Below are positions 44,641 through 52,464 of a DNA stretch of 64,000 nt, piece by piece. The stretch covers positions 1-64,000 of the forward strand of contig SFNQ01000017.1 in NCBI GenBank assembly GCA_004554165.1, written 5' to 3'. Below the pieces are notes generated by a model. The model saw only the letters and a list, made by a program, of their open reading frames with translations, was not told where the DNA came from and ran no database searches. The translations under genes were made by a program, and so were the position numbers. Every line of letters starts with the position of its first letter. Positions within the stretch are counted from its first letter, which is position 1. This stretch comes from Clostridiales bacterium. GTDB taxonomy: Bacteria > Bacillota > Clostridia > Christensenellales > CAG-138.

Positions 44641-45897
44641 TTACTGGAGCAGGCTGAGCACGCCCTGCGGCGCTGCGTTGGCCTGGGCCAGCATCGCGGT
44701 GGCAGCCTGGGAGAGGATGTTGTTCTTGGTGAAGTTGGTCATCTCCTTGGCGATATCCACGTCGCGGATACGGCTCTCGGCAGCGGACACGTTCTCGACG
44801 GTGTTGTCCAGGTTGGAGATCTTGTGCTCCAGGCGGTTCTGCACGGCGCCCAGCGCAGCGCGCTGGTCGGATACGGTGCGGATCGCGGCCTTCACCGTGG
44901 TGATGGCAGTAGAAGCGGTCGCTCTGGTCGTTACGTCGGCGCCCTTGGCCGGAATCTCGCCGGCTACGCCACTGCCGCCGCTCATCTTCAGGTTCTGGTT
45001 CGCTGCGCTGGAAAAATTACCCGTGCCGCCATCCGCCTGCTCAGTCAACACGAGCTCTGTCTTGTTTTGTATGGCGAGGCCGTAGTTTGCACCAGCGATC
45101 TCAACCGTAGCGCCCGTAGCGTTAATCTCGTCTGCCACAGCCTTGGTGATCGCTTCAGCATCCATATTGGCGGTAACGTTAATGGTGTATTTCGTGCCAT
45201 TGAACGAGAACTCCGCCTTAGCGCCGGTGCTGCCGTCGTTAGGCGCAATGATGGAAAAACCGCTCATGTCGATGGTGTATTTACCGGGGGTAGTGTTATT
45301 ACCGCCGCCGGAGAACTGCGCGGTGGCTTCTGTGCCATTAACGGTGGGCGCGGTGCCGGGCGTACCGGGGGTGCCCGCCGCAGGCGTGAGGCCAAGGCCC
45401 GCGGAATCCATGGAGTCGATGGAAATATCCAGGGTAACGCCCGCGTTGGAGCCAACCTGAATCTGCTTGCCAGTGAAGGAGCCGTCCAGCAGGTTCATGT
45501 CGTTGAAGGTTGTGGTCTCGGCGATCTGGTCGATCTCGTTGATGAGCTGCTGGAACTCAGCGTCCAGAGAGGGACGGTCCACCGCGTCGTCGTTGGAGTC
45601 GGAGGCCGCCTGCACGGCGATCTCGCTCATACGCTGCAGCATGGAGTGAACTTCCTGCAGAGCACCCTCTGCCGTCTGCACCATGGAAACGCCGTCCTGC
45701 GCGTTCTTCGAGGCCATGGACAGGCCGCGGATTTCACGGCGCATTTTCTCGGAGATTGCGAGGCCCGCAGCGTCGTCGCCGGCGCGGTTGATCTTGTAGC
45801 CGGACGAGAGCTTCTCAGCGGACTTGGAGACCGCGTTGTTGTTGTTGGTGTAGAAGCGGTGGGTGTTCAGAGCCATGATGTTGTTTTGAATACGCAT
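44641..45897 (-). CDS. fliC: flagellin FliC/Hag
   Basis: 418 residues. The N-terminal D0/D1 region (IMALNTHRFYTNNNNAVSKS, then AEKLSSGYKINRAGDDAAGL) and the C-terminal one (RIRDVDIAKEMTNFTKNNIL, then a Gln-Ala-Asn-rich end) are fully conserved. The middle (about 165-345) is a variable insertion rich in Gly, Thr and Asn with short PGTPGT repeats, exposed on the filament. The ATG at 45897 has GGAGG nine bases upstream. The gene has its own sigma-28 promoter, its own terminator and a leader with CsrA-type hairpins. It stands alone between two repeat blocks. Confidence 0.97.
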   Translation of the reverse strand: MRIQNNIMALNTHRFYTNNNNAVSKSAEKLSSGYKINRAGDDAAGLAISEKMRREIRGLSMASKNAQDGVSMVQTAEGALQEVHSMLQRMSEIAVQAASDSNDDAVDRPSLDAEFQQLINEIDQIAETTTFNDMNLLDGSFTGKQIQVGSNAGVTLDISIDSMDSAGLGLTPAAGTPGTPGTAPTVNGTEATAQFSGGGNNTTPGKYTIDMSGFSIIAPNDGSTGAKAEFSFNGTKYTINVTANMDAEAITKAVADEINATGATVEIAGANYGLAIQNKTELVLTEQADGGTGNFSSAANQNLKMSGGSGVAGEIPAKGADVTTRATASTAITTVKAAIRTVSDQRAALGAVQNRLEHKISNLDNTVENVSAAESRIRDVDIAKEMTNFTKNNILSQAATAMLAQANAAPQGVLSLLQ

Positions 45898-45900
45898 AAC

Positions 45901-45919
45901 AAATATCCTCCAGATATTT
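45901..45919 (-). promoter_or_regulatory. CsrA-type hairpin 1 over the fliC ribosome binding site
   Basis: In the transcript AAATATC and GATATTT form a 7-bp stem with GGA in the five-base loop. The loop and right arm contain the Shine-Dalgarno GGAGG, so protein binding here would block translation start. Confidence 0.6.
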
Positions 45920-45934
45920 ATAATTTTTTCGACG

Positions 45935-45952
45935 CGGCGTCCTGTCGCGCCG
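45935..45952 (-). promoter_or_regulatory. CsrA-type hairpin 2 in the fliC leader
   Basis: In the transcript CGGCG and CGCCG enclose an eight-base loop CGACAGGA. ACAGGA agrees with the high-affinity CsrA site. It lies about 35-55 bases upstream of the start codon, the spacing seen for two-site CsrA targets. Confidence 0.5.
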
Positions 45953-46006
45953 TTTGCCTTTGAACTTGCGGCTGGTACCGTGCCGCGCATCCGCCGGACA
46001 TTAATT

Positions 46007-46033
46007 ATATCGTCAAGTCGCTTTGGAAAATTA
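46007..46033 (-). promoter_or_regulatory. sigma-28 promoter of fliC
   Basis: On the minus strand TAAT (46030-46033), 15 bases, GACGATAT (46007-46014). It gives a leader of about 100 bases. Confidence 0.75.
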
Positions 46034-46139
46034 AGGGGGAATGCGTTGAATTTTTTCTGCGGGGGGGTAAGTGGGGTGGATTCGCGTTGCGAGGCGGGGT
46101 TGGCCTGTTGCAGTAGAGGGTGCTTTTCCCGCGCTGCGC

Positions 46140-46235
46140 CGCGCAGGGTCTGGTGGCTGCGCGGCGGGGCGAAGTCCCGCTGGCGTGTTGCAGCGGGTGG
46201 TGCTTTCAGCGCTTTACGCCGCGCGGAGTGTTGCG
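46140..46235. repeat. GC-rich repeat unit right of fliC
   Basis: Unit with GCTGCGCGGCGGGGCGAAG at about 46155 and TACGCCGCGCGG near 46215, the same family as at 43326-43400. It leads directly into long repeat B. Confidence 0.55.
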
Positions 46236-46261
46236 TTGGCGCGGGGCCCGCGGGGCGCTGC

Positions 46262-46310
46262 GGCCGCTTTTCTTGCTTCGCTCACGCGCCGCTGATCAAG
46301 AAAAGCGGCC
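46262..46310. repeat. hairpin H1, copy 3
   Basis: Same perfect 14-bp stem; the loop differs by one base from the other copies. Confidence 0.8.
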
Positions 46311-46677
46311 AGAAAAGAAATCATGGGCTCTTATGGCCTGCACTCTCGTCCGGCTGGAGCGTCTCTGGGGCACGTGCATCCGCAGCGCTCCGCGCTGTAT
46401 CAGTCGGGGGCAGAGGAAAAAAGTTTTCTTTTGGCTGCGTGGGAGAGAGATTTTTTGGGGGGTGGGTTCACGTTGCGGAGTGAAGTTCCCTGTTGTGCTG
46501 CCCCCAAGGGCGGCCCCGTGTTCCGGAACCGGAACGGGCGCTGCGGGCTGTTGCACAATTCACACCTCGGAGGTTTCGCTGCCCGCTGCGCCTTGCGCGC
46601 CGCTCTGCGGCGCGCGCGGGGCCGCCCCCGTTCTCCGAACACCCCCGCTCCTGCGGGAGCCAAGGCCTTTCTTTTGG

Positions 46678-46725
46678 GCGGCTTTTCTTTCCCTTCGGCG
46701 TTTGAGATGCGGAAAGAAAAGCCGC
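46678..46725. repeat. hairpin H2, copy 2
   Basis: Perfect 15-bp stem identical to copy 1, identical loop. Confidence 0.8.
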
Positions 46726-46806
46726 GATCCCGGCCTCCTTACGGCAGCTTTTGTGAACTTGAACGCTGTCCCGCTCAAAAAAATAAGAGTGCCTGGCTTC
46801 TTTTCT

Positions 46807-46854
46807 GGGTACTTTTCTTTGCCGGCGGCGATACGCCGAGAAAGAAAAGTACCC
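46807..46854. repeat. hairpin H3, copy 2
   Basis: Perfect 14-bp stem GGGTACTTTTCTTT / AAAGAAAAGTACCC with the same 20-base loop as copy 1. The outermost C-G pair of copy 1 is lost here. Confidence 0.8.
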
Positions 46855-46889
46855 GCAGCGCCCCGCGGGCCCCGCACCAACGCAGCATA

Positions 46890-47070
46890 CCGCGCGGCGT
46901 AAAGCGGGGGAAGCGGCCTCCCTGTCTGCATGCTGCCAAACCATCACACCGCCGCGTGGCCCTCGCCCCGCCGTGAACGATACTCCTCGCGGCGTAAAGC
47001 GCCGAAAACGCCCTCCCGGACTGCATGCCGCCAGACTATCGCCCCGCCGCGCATCCGCCAGCGCCCCCGC
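46890..47070. repeat. two GC-rich repeat units in inverted orientation
   Basis: Two units of about 88 bases in tandem, each with GCGGCGTAAAGCG, then CTGCATGC and CCGCCGCG. They are reverse-complement members of the family at 43326-43400 and 46140-46235, so the family occurs on both strands. Confidence 0.55.
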
Positions 47071-47126
47071 CACATAACAATCTTTTCTGCGCAGAAAAAG
47101 CCACTCCCCCGGATGATAAAACAACA

Positions 47127-47396
47127 GGACATGGCAACGCCACGTCCTCAGTCTGTCGAAAAACCCCGGGGTTGATAAGGGGCCGCAGCCCCTTATGTTC
47201 CATCCGGCTCTGACGACAGGTGCGTCAGAACGGATGAAAACCCATAGGTTTTCGTACGTTGCAGGTTTTGCCGTCCGGGAGCGAATGCGAGAGGCAAAAC
47301 CTGTGAAAGCTCGAAAAAGTGGCGTTCCGCCACTTTTTCGACACGCTGCGGACATGGCAACGCCATGTCCTGCCGCAGGGGACCGTGTTCCGTCCC
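47127..47396. repeat. cluster of six small palindromes downstream of csrA
   Basis: Stems seen: GGACATGGC at 47127-47147 (one wobble) and again at 47350-47370; ATAAGGGGC/GCCCCTTAT at 47175-47196; CAGGTTTTGCC/GGCAAAACCTG at 47262-47303; TCGAAAAAGTGGC/GCCACTTTTTCGA at 47311-47341; GGGGAC/GTCCCC at 47377-47396. One or more may end the csrA transcript (minus strand). No gene is present between 46034 and 47401. Confidence 0.6.
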
Positions 47397-47401
47397 CGTC
47401 C

Positions 47402-47650
47402 CTATTCCTTCTCCGGTCCGTCCATCGTGCGCGCTGCGTCCTTGAACAGCGCCGCAAGATTCATGCCGGAGGCTACCGCGCTGCGGTTGGCCTCGCGGGT
47501 CTGATCCACGGTTTCGCCGCGCAGAATCTTCACCGACTGTGGCGCGTCGACGCCCAGGCGCACCTTGTCGCCATTGACGCCCAGTACCGTAATCCGAATC
47601 TCTCCGCCCAGTATCAGGCTTTCCTCAATCTTTCGCGTCAGTACCAGCAT
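47402..47650 (-). CDS. csrA: carbon storage regulator / translational repressor CsrA
   Basis: 82 residues: MLVLTRKIEESLILGGEIRI, then VRLGVDAP and a C-terminal extension of about 20 residues. CsrA dimers bind GGA-loop hairpins in mRNA and block ribosome access; in Firmicutes the main target is the flagellin leader. The ATG at 47650 has AAGGAG upstream and lies inside the end of fliW (26-base overlap), so the two proteins are made in a coupled way. Likely target here: fliC, 1.5 kb away. Confidence 0.95.
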   Translation of the reverse strand: MLVLTRKIEESLILGGEIRITVLGVNGDKVRLGVDAPQSVKILRGETVDQTREANRSAVASGMNLAALFKDAARTMDGPEKE

Positions 47651-48110
47651 CTGTCTGCTCCTTCTCGTGGTAATACGCTGCCAGAGCAGCAAACGCCGGG
47701 TAGCGGATCGAGTCCTTCTGCGCGTATTCCATCACGATCTGCCGACCCTGTCTGGTGGTCATGTTGATGAGAATCGGCGCGGAGAGATTGATTGTGGAAT
47801 CCTGAATCCGCTCCGGCAGCACCATTACGTTCACCACCAGGATCTCGTCCACCGTAGGCGTGCCGATGCTGTGCAGCTCGGCGTCGTCCACATCCAGCTC
47901 ATAATCCTGCTTGATGAGGAAGGGATTGATGATCGGCAGCGATACGCTGGGGTCGTCCACCGCCTGGAGCCACTGAATGGGCTCCGTGGCGTCGCAGAGG
48001 ATAATCGCATACCGCTTGAGTTGCTCAAAGCCCAGAATCCCCTCGTCAAAGGAAAGGATGCTCTCCGGGTCGATGTTGACGCGCCCAAAGCGCAGTGTTT
48101 CAATGTTCAT
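47625..48110 (-). CDS. fliW: flagellar assembly factor FliW
   Basis: 161 residues: MNIETLRFGRVNIDPESILS, FDEGILGFEQLKRYAIILCD and the late segment LSAPILINMTTRQGRQIVME are family hallmarks. FliW binds either flagellin or CsrA; free flagellin releases CsrA to repress fliC, giving a feedback loop. It sits directly before csrA and after the DUF6470 gene. Confidence 0.95.
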   Translation of the reverse strand: MNIETLRFGRVNIDPESILSFDEGILGFEQLKRYAIILCDATEPIQWLQAVDDPSVSLPIINPFLIKQDYELDVDDAELHSIGTPTVDEILVVNVMVLPERIQDSTINLSAPILINMTTRQGRQIVMEYAQKDSIRYPAFAALAAYYHEKEQTDAGTDAKD

Positions 48111-48165
48111 GGGTTACCTGCCTGTCCTTATTCGTGCCGCAGGCGCAGCCGCCTGCCGCCGGGAT

Positions 48166-48774
48166 TCAAATCTTCTTGTCCAGCCGCTTTCCGTAGCCCT
48201 GACGCTCGATGGCCCTTGCCTCGTCCTCGCCCACGCGGATGGTTTCGCCGTTGATCAGCCGGATCTCCACCGTGTGCGGCGTGACGGAAACCTCCGGCCT
48301 GACCTCGCCCTCCCAGTGCATTTCCAGCGTTGCCGGCACCCATTCGATCTCGATGCTGCCCGGCTCCCATTCCACCTCCGGCGAGGAGGAGGGCATGGAC
48401 GCCACATCCACCACGGGGATATCCTGCTGCATTACGCTGTTCAGGCTTACCGTCGCCACAATCTCCGGGCCGCCCTTTGCATAGTTCTGGAAGCCGTCGC
48501 TGATCTGGTCGTACTCGTTGACCGTGCGCGAAATTCCGGCCAGCGCCTTCTGCCGGTAGATCTGTGCGCGGTGCTGCCGCTCCGCGCTCAAGCCCCGGAG
48601 TCCGCTCTGCGCCCGCACCTTGGCCCAGTTGACCTTCATTCTGGGCCGCGTTCTGTGAACCTGCATCCTTGCCGGTTCCCTGTCAACCTTGAGCTCCAGC
48701 TTCGGGCTCTTGATCTGCAGCTGCGCCCTGGTCGTGTGGATATCAAACTGCGGCAGGGGATTCCTGACCCGCAT
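48166..48774 (-). CDS. DUF6470 (YviE-type) protein
   Basis: 202 residues, beta-rich with many charged residues: PQFDIHTTRAQLQIKSPKLE, then DREPARMQVH and a C-terminal region with VSVTPHTVEIRLI. The place between flgL and fliW is the same as yviE in Bacillus. Function is unknown. GGGAGG precedes the ATG. Confidence 0.8.
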   Translation of the reverse strand: MRVRNPLPQFDIHTTRAQLQIKSPKLELKVDREPARMQVHRTRPRMKVNWAKVRAQSGLRGLSAERQHRAQIYRQKALAGISRTVNEYDQISDGFQNYAKGGPEIVATVSLNSVMQQDIPVVDVASMPSSSPEVEWEPGSIEIEWVPATLEMHWEGEVRPEVSVTPHTVEIRLINGETIRVGEDEARAIERQGYGKRLDKKI

Positions 48775-48898
48775 CTGAATACGCCTCCCTGCTGTTTCCG
48801 AATAAAATCCGTTTTATCCGTCCGGCGGTGATTCCCGGCCTCCCGTCGGGCCGCCTTTTTCTTTTTTTCTATCCTTCCCTTTCAGGGGGAAAGCCGTG

Positions 48899-49864
48899 TC
48901 ACTTCAAAAAGTCCATCAGCGTGGGCATGATCACCCGGGCGCCCGTGGACAGGCTCTGCTTGTAGACCGCCTCGGCCATCTTCCAGTCCATGATGACCTC
49001 CGCCGAATCGATGTCCTCAATGCGGGAGCGAATGTCGTTGTAGTTGATGATATCGCCGGAATAGCGGTTTTCCAGAATCTCGATCTGCGAGTACATGGCG
49101 CCTGCCCGCACGAGGCTGGACAGAACGTTCTCATGTGCGGTGGAGAGCTTGTCGAGCTGCGCGCTGAGCTGCTCGACCACATGGGCGGTTTCGTCGCCGG
49201 AGTTCATCAGCTCGATGATCGCGTTGCAGGTTTTGAACAGGTTGTTATCGCCAACGCCCACCACGTCGATGGCCGTGATGGCAACCTCCATCTGGAGCCC
49301 GTACCCCACCTCAATCTGGAACTTCTGCTTTTGCTCGGCCTCGATGGTGGCGGCCTTTGTCATATCGGTCAGGTCAACGCCGTTGTAGTAGATGAGCGGC
49401 TCCCTGCCGTCGGGCTGATCTACCTTGGTGAGCGGCGGATTCACGGTATTGTATCCCGCGAAGATGTACTGCCCGCCGACGCTGGCGTTCAGCGCATCCA
49501 TGAGCGTATTGCGCAGCTCCGTGGCCAGCGCGGCAATATTTTTGCGGTCCCCCTCGGTTTTCACGTTGGTCGCCGCGTAAACCAGCTGATCGTTTACGTC
49601 CGTCAGCTTGCTGCTGACCTCCTGCAAACTGGTATCGCACTGCTCGACCCAGCTGCGCGCCGTCACAAGGTTGCGCTGGTACTGCTCATAGCGCGCCAGG
49701 CGCTGCCGGGCGGTCAGCGCGTTGTACACGCCCACCGGATCGTCGGACAGCCGCACGATCTTGCGGTTTGAGGACAGCTGCGAGGTATAGCGGTCCATCT
49801 TTTCCATGTTGGTCTGCATGTTGACGAGGAATTTATCCACCATCATGCCATTGGTAATGCGCAT
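48899..49864 (-). CDS. flgL: hook-filament junction protein FlgL
   Basis: 321 residues with flagellin-like ends: MRITNGMMVDKFLVNMQTNM, later LSSNRKIVRLSDDPVGVYNA, and a C-terminal SAEVIMDWKMAEAVYKQSLS helix. With FlgK it joins hook and filament. AGGAG lies seven bases before the ATG. It follows flgK by 26 bases. The 124 bases after it contain a T-rich stretch but no gene. Confidence 0.95.
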   Translation of the reverse strand: MRITNGMMVDKFLVNMQTNMEKMDRYTSQLSSNRKIVRLSDDPVGVYNALTARQRLARYEQYQRNLVTARSWVEQCDTSLQEVSSKLTDVNDQLVYAATNVKTEGDRKNIAALATELRNTLMDALNASVGGQYIFAGYNTVNPPLTKVDQPDGREPLIYYNGVDLTDMTKAATIEAEQKQKFQIEVGYGLQMEVAITAIDVVGVGDNNLFKTCNAIIELMNSGDETAHVVEQLSAQLDKLSTAHENVLSSLVRAGAMYSQIEILENRYSGDIINYNDIRSRIEDIDSAEVIMDWKMAEAVYKQSLSTGARVIMPTLMDFLK

Positions 49865-49890
49865 GGCCTGTCTCCTTTCCCGCTAATCCT

Positions 49891-51582
49891 TTATAGGCCG
49901 ACCCGGCCGAGCCGGTTGATCAGCACGTCCAGCTCCTCGTCGATGGCCGTAATGACGCGGGCGTTTGCGTTATAAGCGTGAGTAAAGCGCACCACGTTGG
50001 TCATCTCCTCGTCCAGAGAAACGCTGGATTCGGACTGGCGCTGCTGCGAAATGGACAAAAGCCGCGTCTGCTGCGACGCATACAGGGTGTTCATCTCGTC
50101 CATCTCGTTGGCGATGCTGGTATAGAGGGATTTCAGCCTGTCCTGAAAATTGTCCGAAAGGCCCAGCTCGTTCTTTCTGTCATACAGCGCGGTAATCCGC
50201 TTGAGGTTTTCCGCGTTGCCCGTCTGCTGGTTCAGGCTGCCGTCCGCATTGACCTCGCCGGAGATGGTAACCTTGCTGCTGGACGCGGCAATGAGAAACA
50301 CGTTGTTCTTGATTTCCGAGGAAACCTGAAAGCTGCCGGCCGTGATCTTGCGGTAATCGTTGTACGCGCCCGTATCGAAGAAGTTGATGCCCTGCATCGA
50401 CTCGTAGTATACGGTTCCGTCGGCCGCAGTCACGGTCTGCATGGTGTCGCCCAGCAGCAGGCCGCTGTCCACGGCATAAATCTTGACGTTTGCCGCCGTG
50501 CCGATGGCGTCCGCCTCGGTAAAGGGCATGGTATAGCCCTGACGGTGAAGATCGTTGACCTCTTTTGCGATTAAGCGCGCCAGGTCGTTGAGCAGCTCCG
50601 CCGCATAGGGAATGCCGGGATTGTTCTCCGTCGCTCCGTCGCGCAGGTCGATATACGCCTTGAGCTCGCCGCCCTGGATATAGGCCACGTCGTTGGGACT
50701 GGTGCTGGGATTGCCCATGGCGTCCGCCCAAACGACCTTGTACTGGGTGCCGGCGTTCTCGGCGTTGGCCAGCACGTCCAGCTGGTTGGCGGAGCCCCGG
50801 GGGTCTACCGTGAGCTGATAGCTCTCCACGCCCTTGACAAGCTCCCGTCCGCCGATGGTAACGGTCAGGTAGCCCTGGCTGTCCTCAGAGTAGCGAATAT
50901 CCACAAGCTCGCTGAGCTGGTCCAGCAGCAGGTTTCTCTCGTCGCGCAGGTCGTTGGCCTTCGCGCCCGTCAGCTCGTAACCGAAGATCTGCCGGTTGAG
51001 GTTGGCTATGGATACGCCCAGCTCGTTGATCTGGCGCACCGTTACCTCCACGGCGCTGTTGAGGTTGTCGTGCTGCTCCTCCAGCTTGCCGTACACATAG
51101 CGGAAGGATTCTGTAAGCTGGTTTGCTGCGGTCAGCAGGTTCGTTCGCAGGTCCTTGCTGGAGGGGTTTTCCTCAAGCGCGTACAGCGCGGTCTTGAACA
51201 CGTCCAGCGCGTTCCAGATGCTGGCGGAGGTCTGTTCCTGCTCCAGCACGGAGCTGAAAAGCTGCTCCACCATATAAAACTCGTCGGACTTGACCTCCCA
51301 GTAGCTGGTAGAGCTGGACTCCTCGCGGTATTTCGCATCGGTAAAGAGATTGCGGATCTGATCTACGGTCTGCGCTTCCACGCCGCGGCCCGCCGTCGCG
51401 CGGTTGTCCACGGCGAACTGCACGTTCATGGAAAGCGCCGGCAGCGCGGAGGTGTTCAGGCGCTGCCTGGTATAGCCCGCCGTATCCACGTTTGCGATGT
51501 TATGGCCGGTGACGTTCAGCTCGTTCTGCGAGGTATACAGGCCCGAACGCGCCACCTCCATGCCATAAAAGGTAGATCTCAT
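49891..51582 (-). CDS. flgK: hook-filament junction protein FlgK
   Basis: 563 residues: N-terminal rod-like signature (VARSGLYTSQNELNVTGHNI), long middle with the FlgK domains, and C-terminal SLDEEMTNVVRFTHAYNANA, then RVITAIDEELDVLINRLG. It is the first junction protein after the hook. The ribosome binding site is distant (GGAG). Located between flgN and flgL. Confidence 0.95.
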   Translation of the reverse strand: MRSTFYGMEVARSGLYTSQNELNVTGHNIANVDTAGYTRQRLNTSALPALSMNVQFAVDNRATAGRGVEAQTVDQIRNLFTDAKYREESSSTSYWEVKSDEFYMVEQLFSSVLEQEQTSASIWNALDVFKTALYALEENPSSKDLRTNLLTAANQLTESFRYVYGKLEEQHDNLNSAVEVTVRQINELGVSIANLNRQIFGYELTGAKANDLRDERNLLLDQLSELVDIRYSEDSQGYLTVTIGGRELVKGVESYQLTVDPRGSANQLDVLANAENAGTQYKVVWADAMGNPSTSPNDVAYIQGGELKAYIDLRDGATENNPGIPYAAELLNDLARLIAKEVNDLHRQGYTMPFTEADAIGTAANVKIYAVDSGLLLGDTMQTVTAADGTVYYESMQGINFFDTGAYNDYRKITAGSFQVSSEIKNNVFLIAASSSKVTISGEVNADGSLNQQTGNAENLKRITALYDRKNELGLSDNFQDRLKSLYTSIANEMDEMNTLYASQQTRLLSISQQRQSESSVSLDEEMTNVVRFTHAYNANARVITAIDEELDVLINRLGRVGL

Positions 51583-51600
51583 AGCTCTTGCTTCAACTCC

Positions 51601-52101
51601 TCAAATTTCGCTGTCCAGTATCCGGGCGGACTGCAGCGCGGCCTCCGCCTCGTTTCCGCTGGCGCCGTAGATGCTGCCGATGCCCGCGTTCTGTCCGGAT
51701 ACCATGTCCATAAAGAATGCGGCGAAGCTCAGGTTGATCTCCAGCAGCTGGCGGTTCATTTCGTTCTGCGCCCGCAGTCGTTTCAAAAGCTCCTGCAGGT
51801 GTGCCCCCTTTTCCAGAATCGCCTCGCCAAGCCCCTCCGGCGCGGTTTCGGAAAGGCGTCTGATGTCCAGCGTTTCCGGCGCCATCCCCAGCGCTGAAGC
51901 GATCTGTTCCACCGCCTGAATGCGGCGCCGCTCCGTTTCCGCCGCCTCGGAAACCAGCGCTTCCTCGCGGTTTGTCATCGTCTGCAGCGCCTCCCGGTCC
52001 CTGTTCTGCTGCAGGACGGGCTGCTTCTGCTCCGCCAGCTGCAGCAGATCGCCGTAGAGCTCGTCCAGCCTGCAGAGCTGTTCATATACCGTCTGATACA
52101 A
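51601..52101 (-). CDS. flgN: flagellar chaperone FlgN
   Basis: 166 residues, helical, beginning MYQTVYEQLCRLDELYGDLL, with NREEALVSEAAETERRRIQA in the middle. FlgN holds FlgK and FlgL before export. The start is TTG 52101. Identification rests on helical content and on the place between flgM and flgK. Confidence 0.88.
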   Translation of the reverse strand: MYQTVYEQLCRLDELYGDLLQLAEQKQPVLQQNRDREALQTMTNREEALVSEAAETERRRIQAVEQIASALGMAPETLDIRRLSETAPEGLGEAILEKGAHLQELLKRLRAQNEMNRQLLEINLSFAAFFMDMVSGQNAGIGSIYGASGNEAEAALQSARILDSEI

Positions 52102-52121
52102 AACCTTCCGACCCTTTCCCT

Positions 52122-52394
52122 TCAGGAGAGCAGTTTGTCGCAGATGTCGCGAATTTCCACGCGGTAATCACCGCTGCGCATCTGCTCCATGATCTCGTTC
52201 ACGCGGACGGTTTGCTCCGCGTCGTTCTGCTGGAGACTCCGGCGCGCTGCGGAAAACGCTTCCGTAAACAGCCTTGCTTCCGGAGACAGCTCCACCTCGT
52301 CCATGGCCTGCGCCTGATACTGGCGCTGCCAAACCGCATCGCTGCGAATCTTGCTGTACTGGCCAATGACGGGATTGACCGAATTGACTTTCAT
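52122..52394 (-). CDS. flgM: anti-sigma-28 factor FlgM
   Basis: 90 residues. The C-terminal half carries the sigma-28-binding helices (TVRVNEIMEQMRSGDYRVEI, then RDICDKLLS). It binds FliA until the hook is finished and it is exported. GGAGG lies six bases before the ATG. Its gene sits in a unit driven by a sigma-28 site, giving negative feedback. Confidence 0.93.
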   Translation of the reverse strand: MKVNSVNPVIGQYSKIRSDAVWQRQYQAQAMDEVELSPEARLFTEAFSAARRSLQQNDAEQTVRVNEIMEQMRSGDYRVEIRDICDKLLS

Positions 52395-52464
52395 ATGCGT
52401 CCTCCTCTTTCCACGCGAACGCCGTTTGTGGCCAATGCAGGGGCGCGCCCCCGCAGAAACGCCT

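Larger units (their letters stand above)
46235..46870 (+). repeat. long direct repeat, copy B (right of fliC)
   Basis: Second copy of the roughly 630-base repeat at 43890-44525, same orientation, containing H1, H2 and H3 in the same order and spacing. The fliC gene with promoter and terminator lies between the two copies. Confidence 0.85.

Noticed and set aside
43890..46870. Invertible flagellin switch (Hin-type)
   Set aside because: The long repeats are direct, not inverted, and no invertase gene is in the window. Deletion or amplification is the expected outcome.
47230..47305. A small gene upstream of the csrA end on the plus strand
   Set aside because: The sequence is composed of two palindromes and no ribosome binding site or family match is present.
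43260..47400. CRISPR array
   Set aside because: Repeats differ in length and spacing, are palindromic elements rather than fixed repeats with unique spacers, and no cas genes are near.
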